The notes under the pieces were generated by a model. The model did not search any database. It had not been told where the DNA came from and worked only from the letters and a program-made list of their open reading frames with translations. Below are positions 26,198 through 35,846 of a stretch of 52,584 bases of DNA, piece by piece. Source of the DNA: Cytophagaceae bacterium SCN 52-12 (lineage in GTDB: Bacteria > Bacteroidota > Bacteroidia > Cytophagales > Spirosomataceae); NCBI GenBank assembly GCA_001724175.1, contig MEDT01000073.1, forward strand, positions 1-52,584, read 5' to 3'. How positions within the stretch are numbered: position 1 is the first letter of the stretch; the number at the start of each line of letters is the position of its first letter. Made by a program: the position numbers and the translations under genes.

Positions 26198-27247
26198 ATG
26201 AATTTATCTAAAATAGCATTCATCCTGATGCTGGCACCGCTGAAGGAGCTGAAAGCCCAGAGCCCGGTTTCGAATGACAAATTTATCAACCCGGTGTTTG
26301 AGCCCGTCCTCGCAGATCCTACTGTCGTAAAAGGCGATGACGGCTGGTTTTATGCCTACGGCACCCAGGACGATTGGGGAGACGGCCAGGGCAGCCGCCT
26401 CATACCGGTGGTAAAGTCCCGGGATCTTACCGGCTGGACGTACGTACGGAATGCATTCGACAGCAAACCCACCTGGAAATCCAAAGGAGGCATCTGGGCT
26501 CCGGACGTTGTAAAAGTCAACGGCCGGTATCATATGTATTATGCTTTTTCGACCTGGGGGGACGCAGATCCCGGCATCGGGCTGGCTATAGCCGATAAGC
26601 CGGAAGGCCCTTTTACCGACCAGGGTAAGCTTTTCCTCAGCTCAGAAATAGGCGTCCCGAATTCTATTGATCCGTTCTTTTACGAAGAAAAGGGCAAAAA
26701 ATACCTCTTCTGGGGAAGCTATAGCAAAGAGCCCACACAAGGCACTTTTGCCGTCGGGTTGTCTGCCGACGGCAAGTCCGTCCCGGAACCAGCCCGCAAA
26801 CATAAGATCGCTGCCGGCGATTTTGAAGCGGTAGTCATTCACAAACGGGGAAAATATTATTATTTCATCGGATCAAAGGAGAACTGTTGCAACGGCGCCG
26901 ACAGCAAGTATCACCTGAGGGTAGGGCGTTCGGAAAGCCTGCTGGGCCCTTATCTAGACAAAGACGGACGGCCGCTGACAGACAGAGGCACGGGGACCGT
27001 CATACTCAATGGAAACGATACCTATACAGGGCCGGGGCATAATTCCCGGCTGGTCACCGACGCCAACGGCGCCGACTGGACATTGTACCATGCGATCCTT
27101 AAATCGAACCCGAAAGTCCCGAGCGGGGCCAACCGCCGGGTACTGATGCTGGATAGCATCACCTGGAAGGACGGATGGCCCGAAATAGCCGGCGGCGCCG
27201 TGGATACCGATCCGCAGGCAAAACCGGTATTCACCCCAATAAAATAG
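26198..27247 (+). CDS. glycoside hydrolase family 43-type secreted enzyme
   Basis: A 349-residue protein with an N-terminal signal (ends near LKAQS). The five-bladed propeller of GH43 shows the three acidic residues in order: LADPTVVK (base Asp), SIDPFFYEE (pKa-modulating Asp) and GDFEAVVIH (acid Glu). Also visible are GGIWAPDVVKVNGRYHMYYA and GPGHNSRL. Family members cleave alpha-L-arabinofuranosides or beta-xylosides. It lies between the MocA gene and a GH5-like gene, with the near-match operator ATGTTTACAA (26150-26159) in the gap upstream. Confidence 0.88.
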   Translation: MNLSKIAFILMLAPLKELKAQSPVSNDKFINPVFEPVLADPTVVKGDDGWFYAYGTQDDWGDGQGSRLIPVVKSRDLTGWTYVRNAFDSKPTWKSKGGIWAPDVVKVNGRYHMYYAFSTWGDADPGIGLAIADKPEGPFTDQGKLFLSSEIGVPNSIDPFFYEEKGKKYLFWGSYSKEPTQGTFAVGLSADGKSVPEPARKHKIAAGDFEAVVIHKRGKYYYFIGSKENCCNGADSKYHLRVGRSESLLGPYLDKDGRPLTDRGTGTVILNGNDTYTGPGHNSRLVTDANGADWTLYHAILKSNPKVPSGANRRVLMLDSITWKDGWPEIAGGAVDTDPQAKPVFTPIK

Positions 27248-27290
27248 CCACGGACAATCCGGGCGATCACATCACATCAATCTTATACAA

Positions 27291-28448
27291 ATGAAAACAA
27301 CAAAAATCCTTAGTCTGGCTTTACTGAGCTGGCTTTTTCTCGGCTGCTCGACTGAAACGAAGAAAGAAGAAGCTTCGCAGGAAGCTCCGGCTGTTGCGGT
27401 TAGAGAGAAATGGACAGCCGAAAAGGCTAACGAATGGTATGATGCGCAGCCCTGGCTGGTTGGCTGCAATTTCCTCCCGAGCACTGCGAGCAACCAGCTC
27501 GAAATGTGGCAGGCAGAAACTTTCGATACCGCTACCATTAAAAGGGAGCTGGGCTGGGCAGCCGGCCTGGGAATGAATACCGTGCGGGTATACCTGCACG
27601 ACCTGCTTTATGAGCAGGATTCGACCGGGTTCTACGGGCGTATGGAAACGTTTCTCGATATCGCCGCTTCACACAACATAAAACCCCTGTTTGTACTTTT
27701 CGACTCCGTTTGGGACCCGTTCCCGAAGTTGGGCACACAGCGTACGCCCACTCCCCATGTCCACAACGCCGGCTGGGTACAAAGTCCGGGTAAGGAAGCA
27801 CTGCTCGACGCCGCACAGCACCCGAGGCTGCAGAACTACGTACGCGGCGTAGTAGGCCGCTTTGCCACCGACAGCAGGATATTGGCGTGGGATGTCTGGA
27901 ATGAACCTGAGAACCCCAATAAAAGCGCTTACGGCGATGTCGAGATACCGGAAAAAGAACAGGTCGTACTCCCGCTCCTGAAGGACGCTTTTAATGCTGC
28001 CCGCTCCGTCAACCCTTCCCAGCCTCTTACGGCCGGTGTCTGGCGTGATGACTGGTCGGAAGAAAGCAAGCTGACGCCTGTCAATAAGCTGATGCTCGAT
28101 GAATCCGACGTCGTTTCTTTCCACTCCTATGACGCCCCGGAAGAGTTTGAAAAAAGGGTAAACTGGCTGAAGCCCCTGGGACGCCCCCTGATCTGTACGG
28201 AATACATGGCCAGGGGAAACAAGAGCACCTTCGAAAGCACGCTTCCCATTGCCAGAAAATACAGGGTAGCAGCCTATAACTGGGGACTGGTCGACGGGAA
28301 GTCCCAAACCATTTACCCATGGGACAGCTGGAAAAAGAAGTATACAGCGGAGCCCAGGCTCTGGTTCCATGACATATTCCGCAAGGACGGCACTCCCTAC
28401 AAGGCTTCAGAAACCGAATTCATTAAAAAGATCATCTCTGAAAATTAG
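27291..28448 (+). CDS. GH5-like (clan GH-A) glycoside hydrolase lipoprotein
   Basis: A 385-residue lipoprotein (lipobox LFLGC). The TIM-barrel region shows LGMNTVRVYLHD, KPLFVLFDSVWDP, AWDVWNEPENPN (acid/base Glu) and RPLICTEYMAR (nucleophile Glu), the clan GH-A pair. Related Bacteroidota proteins are labelled cellulase family or 1,4-beta-xylanase. Exact specificity is not deducible. It ends the operon; a strong hairpin follows 40 nt downstream. Confidence 0.82.
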   Translation: MKTTKILSLALLSWLFLGCSTETKKEEASQEAPAVAVREKWTAEKANEWYDAQPWLVGCNFLPSTASNQLEMWQAETFDTATIKRELGWAAGLGMNTVRVYLHDLLYEQDSTGFYGRMETFLDIAASHNIKPLFVLFDSVWDPFPKLGTQRTPTPHVHNAGWVQSPGKEALLDAAQHPRLQNYVRGVVGRFATDSRILAWDVWNEPENPNKSAYGDVEIPEKEQVVLPLLKDAFNAARSVNPSQPLTAGVWRDDWSEESKLTPVNKLMLDESDVVSFHSYDAPEEFEKRVNWLKPLGRPLICTEYMARGNKSTFESTLPIARKYRVAAYNWGLVDGKSQTIYPWDSWKKKYTAEPRLWFHDIFRKDGTPYKASETEFIKKIISEN

Positions 28449-28487
28449 GAGCTGCATTCTCTCTTGCGGCATATTTTTGATTCATAA

Positions 28488-28541
28488 CACCCCGGTTTCC
28501 GTCTCCTAACGTGCCAGATTCAGGAGCAGGAAGCCGGGGTG
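28488..28541 (+). terminator. strong hairpin, probable terminator
   Basis: CACCCCGG (28488-28495) pairs perfectly with CCGGGGTG (28534-28541). The stem extends inward through TTTCC/GGAA and CTCCT/AGGAG. No long T-run follows, so termination is inferred from position after the GH gene and before gntR. Confidence 0.55.
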
Positions 28542-28662
28542 ACACTATAATCCCCTCTACCTACCAAAACAACTCAACAGGCCACCTTTCTCTGACATTT
28601 TTTTTACTTTTGTGAAAAGGGCTATCTGACCGATCCAACAGACAGTCAAAAAATACAGAATT

Positions 28663-28672
28663 TTGTAAACAA
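28663..28672. promoter_or_regulatory. TTGTAAACAA operator at the gntR start
   Basis: TTGT-NN-ACAA palindrome ending 2 nt before the ATG at 28675, within TTTTGTAAACAAAA. FadR/FCD-type GntR proteins bind short GT..AC palindromes. Its position would block transcription or translation of gntR, implying autoregulation. Confidence 0.65.
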
Positions 28673-28674
28673 AA

Positions 28675-29328
28675 ATGAAAGAAGACTCCCTGGCCGACCG
28701 GGCATACAACGAGCTGAGAAAAAAAATACTCTCGAATCAGCTGCTTGCCGGCAGCAGATTAAAAGAAGACGAATGGTCGAAGAAGCTCGATGTCAACAGG
28801 ATGGCGCTGAGAGAAGCGCTTACAAGGCTACAGGGAGAGCAGCTTCTCACAAAAGGAGAGAAAGGCGGCTTTTTCGTCAAAACATTTTCAGGCGAGGACA
28901 TAAGGGATATACGCGAGCTCAGGGAAATACTGGAAACGGGCGCCATCCGCCTCCTGATCGAAAAAATCACCGGGGACCAGCTGACAGAGCTGGAACGGAT
29001 ATGCGACGATTTCACCTCCATGTACGAAAGAGGCTACTTCAACGGCGCCTGCGAGGCCGACGTAAAATTCCACGAGACACTCATCGAATATACCGGCAAT
29101 CAGAAGCTCATCAACGCCTATTTTGCCAGTAACATACCGCTTTTTCATCAGAAACTCGGGCTGACCCAAACCCATATGGACGACTACGAGCTGACCGATG
29201 CCGAGCACAGGGAAATCGTGAAAGCATTGCGGATGAAAGATCTGGAGCTAGCCGAAAATACGCTTACCACCCACCTTGTACGGGGAGAGGTCACTACGCT
29301 GGACCTCGTCAGCCATTCATTTCTTTAA
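28675..29328 (+). CDS. GntR family regulator, FCD (FadR-type) domain
   Basis: A 217-residue cytosolic repressor. The winged HTH occupies about 1-75: LADRAYNELRKKILSNQLLAGSRL, then DVNRMALREALTRLQGEQLL. The all-helical FCD effector domain follows, with likely metal ligands in DVKFHETLIE and AEHREIV plus the C-terminal THL. These regulators sense sugar acids or related metabolites. Its gene lies 207 nt upstream of susC in the same orientation. Palindromes at its own start and before susC suggest it controls both. Confidence 0.9.
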   Translation: MKEDSLADRAYNELRKKILSNQLLAGSRLKEDEWSKKLDVNRMALREALTRLQGEQLLTKGEKGGFFVKTFSGEDIRDIRELREILETGAIRLLIEKITGDQLTELERICDDFTSMYERGYFNGACEADVKFHETLIEYTGNQKLINAYFASNIPLFHQKLGLTQTHMDDYELTDAEHREIVKALRMKDLELAENTLTTHLVRGEVTTLDLVSHSFL

Positions 29329-29475
29329 TCATACCCCTCCGCTTCCGCCCGGTCACCTCCTTCCTTTCTCCGCTCTCTTCGAGCAAGGTGACGTTTCTGG
29401 ATTTTTACCTGCCCGTTATACCGCCCCAGGCGAGCCGATCTTATATTTTTCAAAGAAACAGAAGGTTAATATTTT

Positions 29476-29509
29476 TTGTTTACAATTATATAGTTAATAT
29501 TGTAAACAA
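29476..29509. promoter_or_regulatory. paired GntR operators in the susC promoter region
   Basis: TTGTTTACAA (29476-29485) and TTGTAAACAA (29500-29509) lie 24 bp centre to centre and are mutual inverted copies; their flanks extend the arms to 13 nt (TTTTGTTTACAAT / ATTGTAAACAAAA). A TAATATTG resembling the Bacteroidota -7 box lies at 29495-29502. Binding would cover the susC promoter. Confidence 0.7.
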
Positions 29510-29535
29510 AATATTCAACCTTAACACCTTCTTAC

Positions 29536-32500
29536 ATGAAAATCCCTATACCTTACCGGGTAGGTGCAGCTTTCTGCGTGCTACTCTTCTGCTTCTGCAC
29601 AGCAACCTTCGGTCAGAATCCGACTCTTGTCAGGGGGACCGTTTATGACGCGGGCAACGAGAGCCCGCTGCCGGGTGTCAACATCGTAGTGAAAGGTTCC
29701 CAGCAGGGCACCACAACCGATACGAATGGAGAGTTTTCCATTAACGTTCCGTCCGGAGCGTCACTGACGTTTTCTTTCATCGGCTACGTAACCCAGGAGA
29801 TCCCGGTCGGCTCCCAGAGCACGCTCACCGTCAGGCTCGTTACCGATACGCATGCGCTGAGCGAAATCGTGGTAACGGGATATTCTGCTCAGCGGAAGCA
29901 GGATATAATCGGTTCGGTTTCGGTGGTAGATATGAACGCGGTAGGAAAAATACCTGTAGGTTCCACCACTCAGGCATTGCAGGGGCAGGCCTCAGGGGTG
30001 AATGTGATCGCATCAGGCGTACCCGGCAGAGAAGGGAATATCTTTATAAGAGGGATTTCCTCTTTCGGTAACTCAGCCCCGCTGATACTGATAGACGGCG
30101 TAGAGAGCAGCCTTAACAACCTGAACGCCAGCGATGTAGAATCTATTCAAATCCTCAAAGACGCAGGCGCAGCATCTATTTACGGTGTAAGAGGTTCGAA
30201 CGGGGTTATTGTTGTAACCACAAAAAAAGGCAAGCTGGGTACTCCTACGGTCGAATACAGCGCCTATGCCGGCGTACAGACCCCGCTGAGAGGCAACCCG
30301 TTCAATACCATTCTCGATACACAGGAATTCGCACGGCTGTCTCTGATTGCCAATCCCAATAATCCCCTGTTCTCCAGGGGGATACCGGATTATCTTTACG
30401 CCGGTCCGCAGGGCGGAGGGATAGGATTCGAAGGGGATCCTGCTGTTGACCCGGCCCTTTACCGGTTCGACCCGACAAATCCGGCCAATAATTACCTGAT
30501 CCAGAAAGTGAACAAGGCCGGAACCGACTGGTTCCACGAGTTCTTCAAGCCCGCCATGCGGACCGACCACAACCTGTCGGTACAGGGCGCAACGGAAAAA
30601 GCAAATTATTTTGTCTCGCTGGGCTACCTCAATCAGCAGGGAACAGCACCTGAAACCTACGTAAAACGCTACTCCGGGAGGGTAAATACCTCTTTTAAAA
30701 TAGGGCGGGGCATTACATTGGGCCAGAACCTCAACTTTTACTACCGTGTCAGCCCCGGGTTTACTACCGACAATCAGTTTGGAAACATAGGAGAGCTGGC
30801 CCGTATGATGCCCATTATCCCGGTCCATGACATCATGGGCAACTACGGGGGAACGAGAATGGGGACCAATGTAGGAACCAACACCAACCCGATTGCCAAC
30901 CAGGAGCGTTCCGCGCAAAACCTGAGCAATACCTGGAACACCGTCGGTAACGTCTACCTGGAAATTGCATTCCTGAAAGATTTTACCGCTAAAACAAGCA
31001 TCGGCGGCGCATTGACCAATGCTTATGGATACTCCTTCAGCTTCACCCCGCACGAGCGCGCAGAAGGGTTCCTCAATCCTAACTCCTATGCCGAAAGCGC
31101 TTCTTTCTCTAAAAGGCTCGTCTGGACCAACACGCTGAACTACAACAAATCCATCGGGAAACATACCGTAGGCGTTTTAGTCGGAACTGAAGCCATCGAG
31201 AACCTTTCCCGCTCACTGTCGGGATCAAGACAACGCTATTTCTCCACAGATCCCAATTATCTGACGCTTACCACAGGTACTTCAAACATTGCCAACGCCA
31301 GTTCCGCCGCCGAAGACGCGCTATGGTCTATGTTTAGCCGTGTCGACTATTCTTTTAATAACAAATACCTGTTGAGCGGAACCATCCGCCGCGACGGCTC
31401 CTCCAGGTTCGGACCGGAAAACAGGTACGGGATATTCCCTTCGGTTTCGGCCGGCTGGAGGATTTCGGAAGAATCATTCCTGAAAGACATCAACTGGATC
31501 AATGACCTGAAGCTAAGGGGCAGCCACGGCGTGCTTGGTTCCCAGAACAACGTGAATGCCGAAAACCAGTTCGATCTCTACGGCGGGACACTCGCCAACG
31601 CTTACTACGACATCAGGGGCACAAGCAACAGCCTAGTACAGGGATTTATACAGACCAGGGCCGGCAACCCCCGCACCGGATGGGAACGAAACATTGTTTC
31701 CAATGCCGGACTGGACGCAACCCTCCTCAACTACAGGCTGGATGTATCTCTTGAATATTATAAAAAATCTATCAACGGCCTCCTTTTCGGCCAGACCCTC
31801 CCCGGCATAGCCGGAGGGGTAACGCCTGCCACGATCAACATCGGCGACATTCAGAATTCGGGACTCGACCTTTCGGCTACCTACCACGGCGGAGACCCCA
31901 ATGCTTTCAGCTATTCCATCGGCGCCAATATCACTACATATAAAAACAAAGTGGTATCTGTTCCGGCGCCGGGATACTTTGACGCAGCCTCTCACCAGCA
32001 GCTCGGGCCTATGGTCAGAAACCAGGTCGGACAGGAAGTCAGCGCATTTTTCGGTTATAAAGTCGTCGGCCTGTTCAGGAGCGACCAGGAAGTGGCCGAA
32101 GCCCCCGCGCAGGACGGCGCTGCCCCGGGAAGGTTCAGGTACCAGGACACCAACAATGACGACAAAATTACAGCTGCCGACAGGACTTTCCTGGGTAGCC
32201 CGAACCCGGATTTCACTTATGGCATCAATCTTTCGGCCAAATACCGGCGCTTTGACCTGTCGGGCATCCTGTACGGATCGCAGGGCAACCAGGCCATCAA
32301 TGCCATCAAAGTACAGACCAACTTTTTCGGTACCTATGTCGGCGCCAAAAGCAATTTGCTCCTCAATGCCTGGTCGCCCGAAAACCCGAACTCCGATATC
32401 CCGAAAATCGAAAGCCAGAACAGCTTCAGCACAGCAGGTGTTTTCAACTCCTACTTTATGGAAGACGCTTCTTTCCTGAAGCTAAGAACGCTGATGCTCG

Positions 32501-32709
32501 GATATTCGCTCGACAATACATCCTTGCTCGAAAAGATCCGCATCAAAAAGGCGCGCCTTTACCTGCAGGCCATGAACCTGTTTACCCTTACCAAATACAC
32601 GGGATTGGATCCTGAAATCGAGGGGAGCAGCTCAAGCTTCGGGATCGACTGGTCCAACTACCCTAACAACGAACCGGTTTACTTAATCGGCGTCAACGTT
32701 TCCTTCTGA
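29536..32709 (+). CDS. SusC/RagA-type TonB-dependent outer-membrane transporter
   Basis: The 1057-residue protein has a signal peptide (cleavage near TATFGQ). A carboxypeptidase-regulatory-like domain (about 30-115) carries VRGTVYDAGNESPLPGVNI. The plug (about 116-230) includes SEIVVTGY, GNIFIRGISSFG, LILIDGV and GAASIYGVRGSNGVIVVTTKKG. A long beta-barrel ends NEPVYLIGVNVSF. There is no extra N-terminal STN signalling domain, so it is not a FecR-type signal transducer. With SusD it imports oligosaccharides across the outer membrane. It heads the third block and lies behind the paired GntR operators. Confidence 0.96.
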   Translation: MKIPIPYRVGAAFCVLLFCFCTATFGQNPTLVRGTVYDAGNESPLPGVNIVVKGSQQGTTTDTNGEFSINVPSGASLTFSFIGYVTQEIPVGSQSTLTVRLVTDTHALSEIVVTGYSAQRKQDIIGSVSVVDMNAVGKIPVGSTTQALQGQASGVNVIASGVPGREGNIFIRGISSFGNSAPLILIDGVESSLNNLNASDVESIQILKDAGAASIYGVRGSNGVIVVTTKKGKLGTPTVEYSAYAGVQTPLRGNPFNTILDTQEFARLSLIANPNNPLFSRGIPDYLYAGPQGGGIGFEGDPAVDPALYRFDPTNPANNYLIQKVNKAGTDWFHEFFKPAMRTDHNLSVQGATEKANYFVSLGYLNQQGTAPETYVKRYSGRVNTSFKIGRGITLGQNLNFYYRVSPGFTTDNQFGNIGELARMMPIIPVHDIMGNYGGTRMGTNVGTNTNPIANQERSAQNLSNTWNTVGNVYLEIAFLKDFTAKTSIGGALTNAYGYSFSFTPHERAEGFLNPNSYAESASFSKRLVWTNTLNYNKSIGKHTVGVLVGTEAIENLSRSLSGSRQRYFSTDPNYLTLTTGTSNIANASSAAEDALWSMFSRVDYSFNNKYLLSGTIRRDGSSRFGPENRYGIFPSVSAGWRISEESFLKDINWINDLKLRGSHGVLGSQNNVNAENQFDLYGGTLANAYYDIRGTSNSLVQGFIQTRAGNPRTGWERNIVSNAGLDATLLNYRLDVSLEYYKKSINGLLFGQTLPGIAGGVTPATINIGDIQNSGLDLSATYHGGDPNAFSYSIGANITTYKNKVVSVPAPGYFDAASHQQLGPMVRNQVGQEVSAFFGYKVVGLFRSDQEVAEAPAQDGAAPGRFRYQDTNNDDKITAADRTFLGSPNPDFTYGINLSAKYRRFDLSGILYGSQGNQAINAIKVQTNFFGTYVGAKSNLLLNAWSPENPNSDIPKIESQNSFSTAGVFNSYFMEDASFLKLRTLMLGYSLDNTSLLEKIRIKKARLYLQAMNLFTLTKYTGLDPEIEGSSSSFGIDWSNYPNNEPVYLIGVNVSF

Positions 32710-32729
32710 TAAACCCAGCACTGACCAAC

Positions 32730-34529
32730 ATGAAACTCAGCATATTTTCCATCAAAACCCTGGCTGTCCTGGCAGCACTCATGTTCTCGACCTCATGTAG
32801 CGACGATTTCCTGAACAGGGATCCCAAGGGGGCGCTTTTTTCGGGCAGCCTGGCCAATGAAGCAGGCGTAAACGGGCTGCTTATCGGCGCCTATTCTCTC
32901 CTCAACCACGGAGGAACAGACGGCAGCGGCTGGCATTCGGGACTCTGGATCTTCGGAGGAGTTGCTTCCGACGATGCGCATACGGGTACGGAAGCAGGTG
33001 CCCTGCAGCCGGTTCCCGAATTTGAAGCCTATATCCATACCTCGGCGACCCGCGGGCTCAACGACCGCTGGAAAGTACTCTTTGCGGGTGTCCAAAGAGC
33101 CAACGATGTGCTGCGGCTACTGCCGACGGTGATCGAAAACAAGTCCGTCAGCGAAGCCGCCGCCAGGCAGATCGAAGCGGAAGCCCGGTTCCTCAGGGGA
33201 ATCTACCACCTGAATGCCGCGCTGATGTGGCGTAATATCCCCTATGTGGATGAAACTATCAGCGCCGCGGCTGGTAACTATTTCGTCTCGAATGAACAAT
33301 CTCCCTGGCCGTCCATCGAGGCCGACTTCAGCTTCGCGGCCGACAACCTGACCGCTACCAAGTCGGAGGTAGGACGCGCCAATAGCTGGGCAGCCAAATG
33401 CTTCCTTGTAAAATGTTATATGTTCCAGAACAAGCATGCCGAGGCCAAGCCTCTGCTCGATGACATTATTGCCAACGGAGTAACCAGCAACGGGCTTAAA
33501 TACAACCTGAATGAGCACTATTTTGACAACTTCCGCCCTTCTACCAAACACGGGCCGGAGCAGGTATTTGCGGTGATGCACTCCGTCAATGACGGGGCGG
33601 GCGGACAGCGCGGGACCAACCCCAGCGGCGACGCCAACGCGGGCCCCTACGGCGGACCGTTCCCGACCTACGGCTTTTATCAGCCGTCGTTCACGCTTGT
33701 CAATTCCTATAAAACCGACCCGGCAACGGGCCTTCCGCTCATCGACACCTTTAATGCATCTGACATCAAACACGACCTGGGGATCCTCTCGTCGCAGCCT
33801 TTTGAGCCCTATACCGGCACGCTGGATTCAAGGCTGGACTGGACCGTAGGCAGGAGAGGCATTCCATATCTAGACTGGGGGATCAACCCGGGACTGGCCT
33901 GGGTACGCCAGCAGAGCGTAGGCGGCCCTTACCTGCACATTAAATTTGCAAACCCGCAGTCGGAACCGGGCGGACGCGAAGTACAGAGTACCGCCAACAC
34001 CTATAATCTCATCAGGTTTGCAGACGTGCTGCTCTGGGCCGCCGAAGTCGAGGTGGAAGTAGGCTCGCTTCAGCAGGCGGAGACTTACGTAAACAAGGTC
34101 AGGGCGCGCGCGGCCAACCCGGCAACGTGGGTCAAAAAATACATCGACAACAGCGATCCGCTGAAGGGGGTTACAGACGAACCGGCTGCTAACTACAAGG
34201 TTGGTCTTTACAACGGGGAATTCCAGGCCAAGGGTAAAAGCTTCGCCAGGGAGGCGGTCAGGTTCGAAAGAAAACTGGAGCTGGGCATGGAGCACCACCG
34301 CTTTTTCGACCTCCAGCGATATGATCTGGCAGAAAAAGGTTACATGGCTAAAACCCTGAACAGCTACATTCAGCACGAGGTAAATGTGCCTAACTTCAAC
34401 CACTACTATATGGTAGGAGCCAAGTTTACACAGGACAAAAACGAATTATACCCGATCCCGCTGGAACAGATCGATCTGAGCGTGAGCAATGGAGAAAAAA
34501 CGCTCAGGCAAAATCCAAACTACAATTAA
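32730..34529 (+). CDS. SusD/RagB-type glycan-binding lipoprotein
   Basis: A 599-residue lipoprotein (lipobox STSC). SusD-type helical TPR scaffold: AEARFLRGIYHLNAALMWRNIPYV, then TYNLIRFADVLLWAAEVE and YVNKVRARA, ending with ELYPIPLEQIDLS and LRQNPNYN. It forms the lid of the SusC channel at the cell surface. The gene follows susC by 20 nt, as usual. Ligand specificity cannot be read from sequence. Confidence 0.95.
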   Translation: MKLSIFSIKTLAVLAALMFSTSCSDDFLNRDPKGALFSGSLANEAGVNGLLIGAYSLLNHGGTDGSGWHSGLWIFGGVASDDAHTGTEAGALQPVPEFEAYIHTSATRGLNDRWKVLFAGVQRANDVLRLLPTVIENKSVSEAAARQIEAEARFLRGIYHLNAALMWRNIPYVDETISAAAGNYFVSNEQSPWPSIEADFSFAADNLTATKSEVGRANSWAAKCFLVKCYMFQNKHAEAKPLLDDIIANGVTSNGLKYNLNEHYFDNFRPSTKHGPEQVFAVMHSVNDGAGGQRGTNPSGDANAGPYGGPFPTYGFYQPSFTLVNSYKTDPATGLPLIDTFNASDIKHDLGILSSQPFEPYTGTLDSRLDWTVGRRGIPYLDWGINPGLAWVRQQSVGGPYLHIKFANPQSEPGGREVQSTANTYNLIRFADVLLWAAEVEVEVGSLQQAETYVNKVRARAANPATWVKKYIDNSDPLKGVTDEPAANYKVGLYNGEFQAKGKSFAREAVRFERKLELGMEHHRFFDLQRYDLAEKGYMAKTLNSYIQHEVNVPNFNHYYMVGAKFTQDKNELYPIPLEQIDLSVSNGEKTLRQNPNYN

Positions 34530-34611
34530 TACCCGGCAGCTGCTATTTTCAGTATATTCATTGTAGTTTGACAAACACAGTATTCAGGTCTTAACCTAAC
34601 CCCATTATAAA

Positions 34612-35826
34612 ATGCAAACCAACAATCTGGATCGCCGCTCCTTCCTCCAGTCCCTCGGCCTGGGCAGCGCCGCTGTCACCCTGCTTACCACGGGCTGTAC
34701 CGAAAAGCCCAAATCGGAGCAGAAGCAGGAAGTGATACAGGGATTTGAAAAAACCGCCGAGAATAAAAGCACGAAAATCTGGACGCCCGTTTCCGACCGG
34801 AAGGTCAAAGTAGGACTGATCGGCTACGGCGTATGCAAGTTTGCTGCGGCCTTCGGATTCCAGGACCATCCCAACGTGCAAGTCGTGGCGGTAAGCGACC
34901 TGGATCCCGAACGCTGCAAGGAGCTGGCAAAGGTGGTCAAATGCGACAAGACCTATCCTTCGCTCGAAGAGCTGGTTAAAGACGACAATGTTGAGGCGGT
35001 ATTCATCGCTACCGATGCGCCCAGCCACGCAAAGCATGCCATGCTCGCGCTCGCGCACGGCAAGCATGTCGCTTCTGCCGTCCCGGCCGCATTCGGCTCT
35101 CTCGAGGAAGCCGACCAGCTTTATGAAGCAGTGAAGAAAAGCGGCCTGAAATACATGATGTATGAAACGTCTATGTTCCATGACGACCTGTATGCCATGC
35201 GCCAGCTGTATAAATCGGGCCACCTGGGCAGGGTAGTCTACTCAGAAGGCGAGTACTATCACTACATGGACGTACCGATCGACTCCTACAAGGGGTGGCG
35301 GATCGGCCTTCCGCCGCAGTTTTACCCGACCCATTCCAACGCCTACCACCTGGGCATCAACGACGGATCGTTCATCGAGGTGTCATGCATGGGTATCCCA
35401 AGCGTCGTCGACCACCTGAAACCGGCCAACAACCGGTACAAAAATCCTTTCGGCACCGAAGTTGCGCTTTTCCGCTCTCATGACGGCGGTATGTCCAGGA
35501 TGGCCGTCAGTTGGGACACCCCGGGCGATCATGGCGAAAGGGGACGTGTAAGGGGAGATAAAGGTTCGTTTTACGGGAAATTCGAAGGCATCGATACTAA
35601 TCTCCCCGATACCGAGCGTCCGCCGCTGCCCCCGGGCATGGAAGCAGGAGGTCATGGAGGTTCTCACGGCAGGCTGACAGACGAGTTTATCTCGGCCATT
35701 CTGCAGGACAGGACACCCCTTGTCAACGTGGCGCTCGCGCTCAATATGACCGTCGCCGGGATCGTCGCCCACCAGTCGGCGTTAAAGAACGGTGAATTAT
35801 TAAAAATACCCCAGTATACCCTGTAA
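34612..35826 (+). CDS. Tat-exported Gfo/Idh/MocA lipoprotein lacking catalytic Lys
   Basis: A 404-residue protein. The twin-arginine signal DRRSFLQSLGLG is combined with a lipobox (LTTGC, Cys29), so it should be exported folded with its cofactor and then lipid-anchored. The Rossmann block is VGLIGYGVCKF. The EKP position reads SAVPAA (Val157 instead of Lys). Later blocks are YETSMFHDDL, EGEYYHYMD and GHGGSHGRLTDEF. By analogy with GFOR and GH109 it may hold NAD(P) tightly. It lies 82 nt after susD. Confidence 0.82.
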   Translation: MQTNNLDRRSFLQSLGLGSAAVTLLTTGCTEKPKSEQKQEVIQGFEKTAENKSTKIWTPVSDRKVKVGLIGYGVCKFAAAFGFQDHPNVQVVAVSDLDPERCKELAKVVKCDKTYPSLEELVKDDNVEAVFIATDAPSHAKHAMLALAHGKHVASAVPAAFGSLEEADQLYEAVKKSGLKYMMYETSMFHDDLYAMRQLYKSGHLGRVVYSEGEYYHYMDVPIDSYKGWRIGLPPQFYPTHSNAYHLGINDGSFIEVSCMGIPSVVDHLKPANNRYKNPFGTEVALFRSHDGGMSRMAVSWDTPGDHGERGRVRGDKGSFYGKFEGIDTNLPDTERPPLPPGMEAGGHGGSHGRLTDEFISAILQDRTPLVNVALALNMTVAGIVAHQSALKNGELLKIPQYTL

Positions 35827-35846
35827 CAGGGATCGATTATTCAGAT

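Noticed and set aside
29536..32709. SusC as a FecR-type signalling transducer for the ECF sigma factor
   Set aside because: There is no N-terminal STN signalling domain; the carboxypeptidase-like domain follows the signal peptide directly.
34605..35223. Minus-strand open frames at the start of the Tat-lipoprotein gene
   Set aside because: They are antisense shadows; the plus-strand frame has a signal, lipobox and Rossmann motif.
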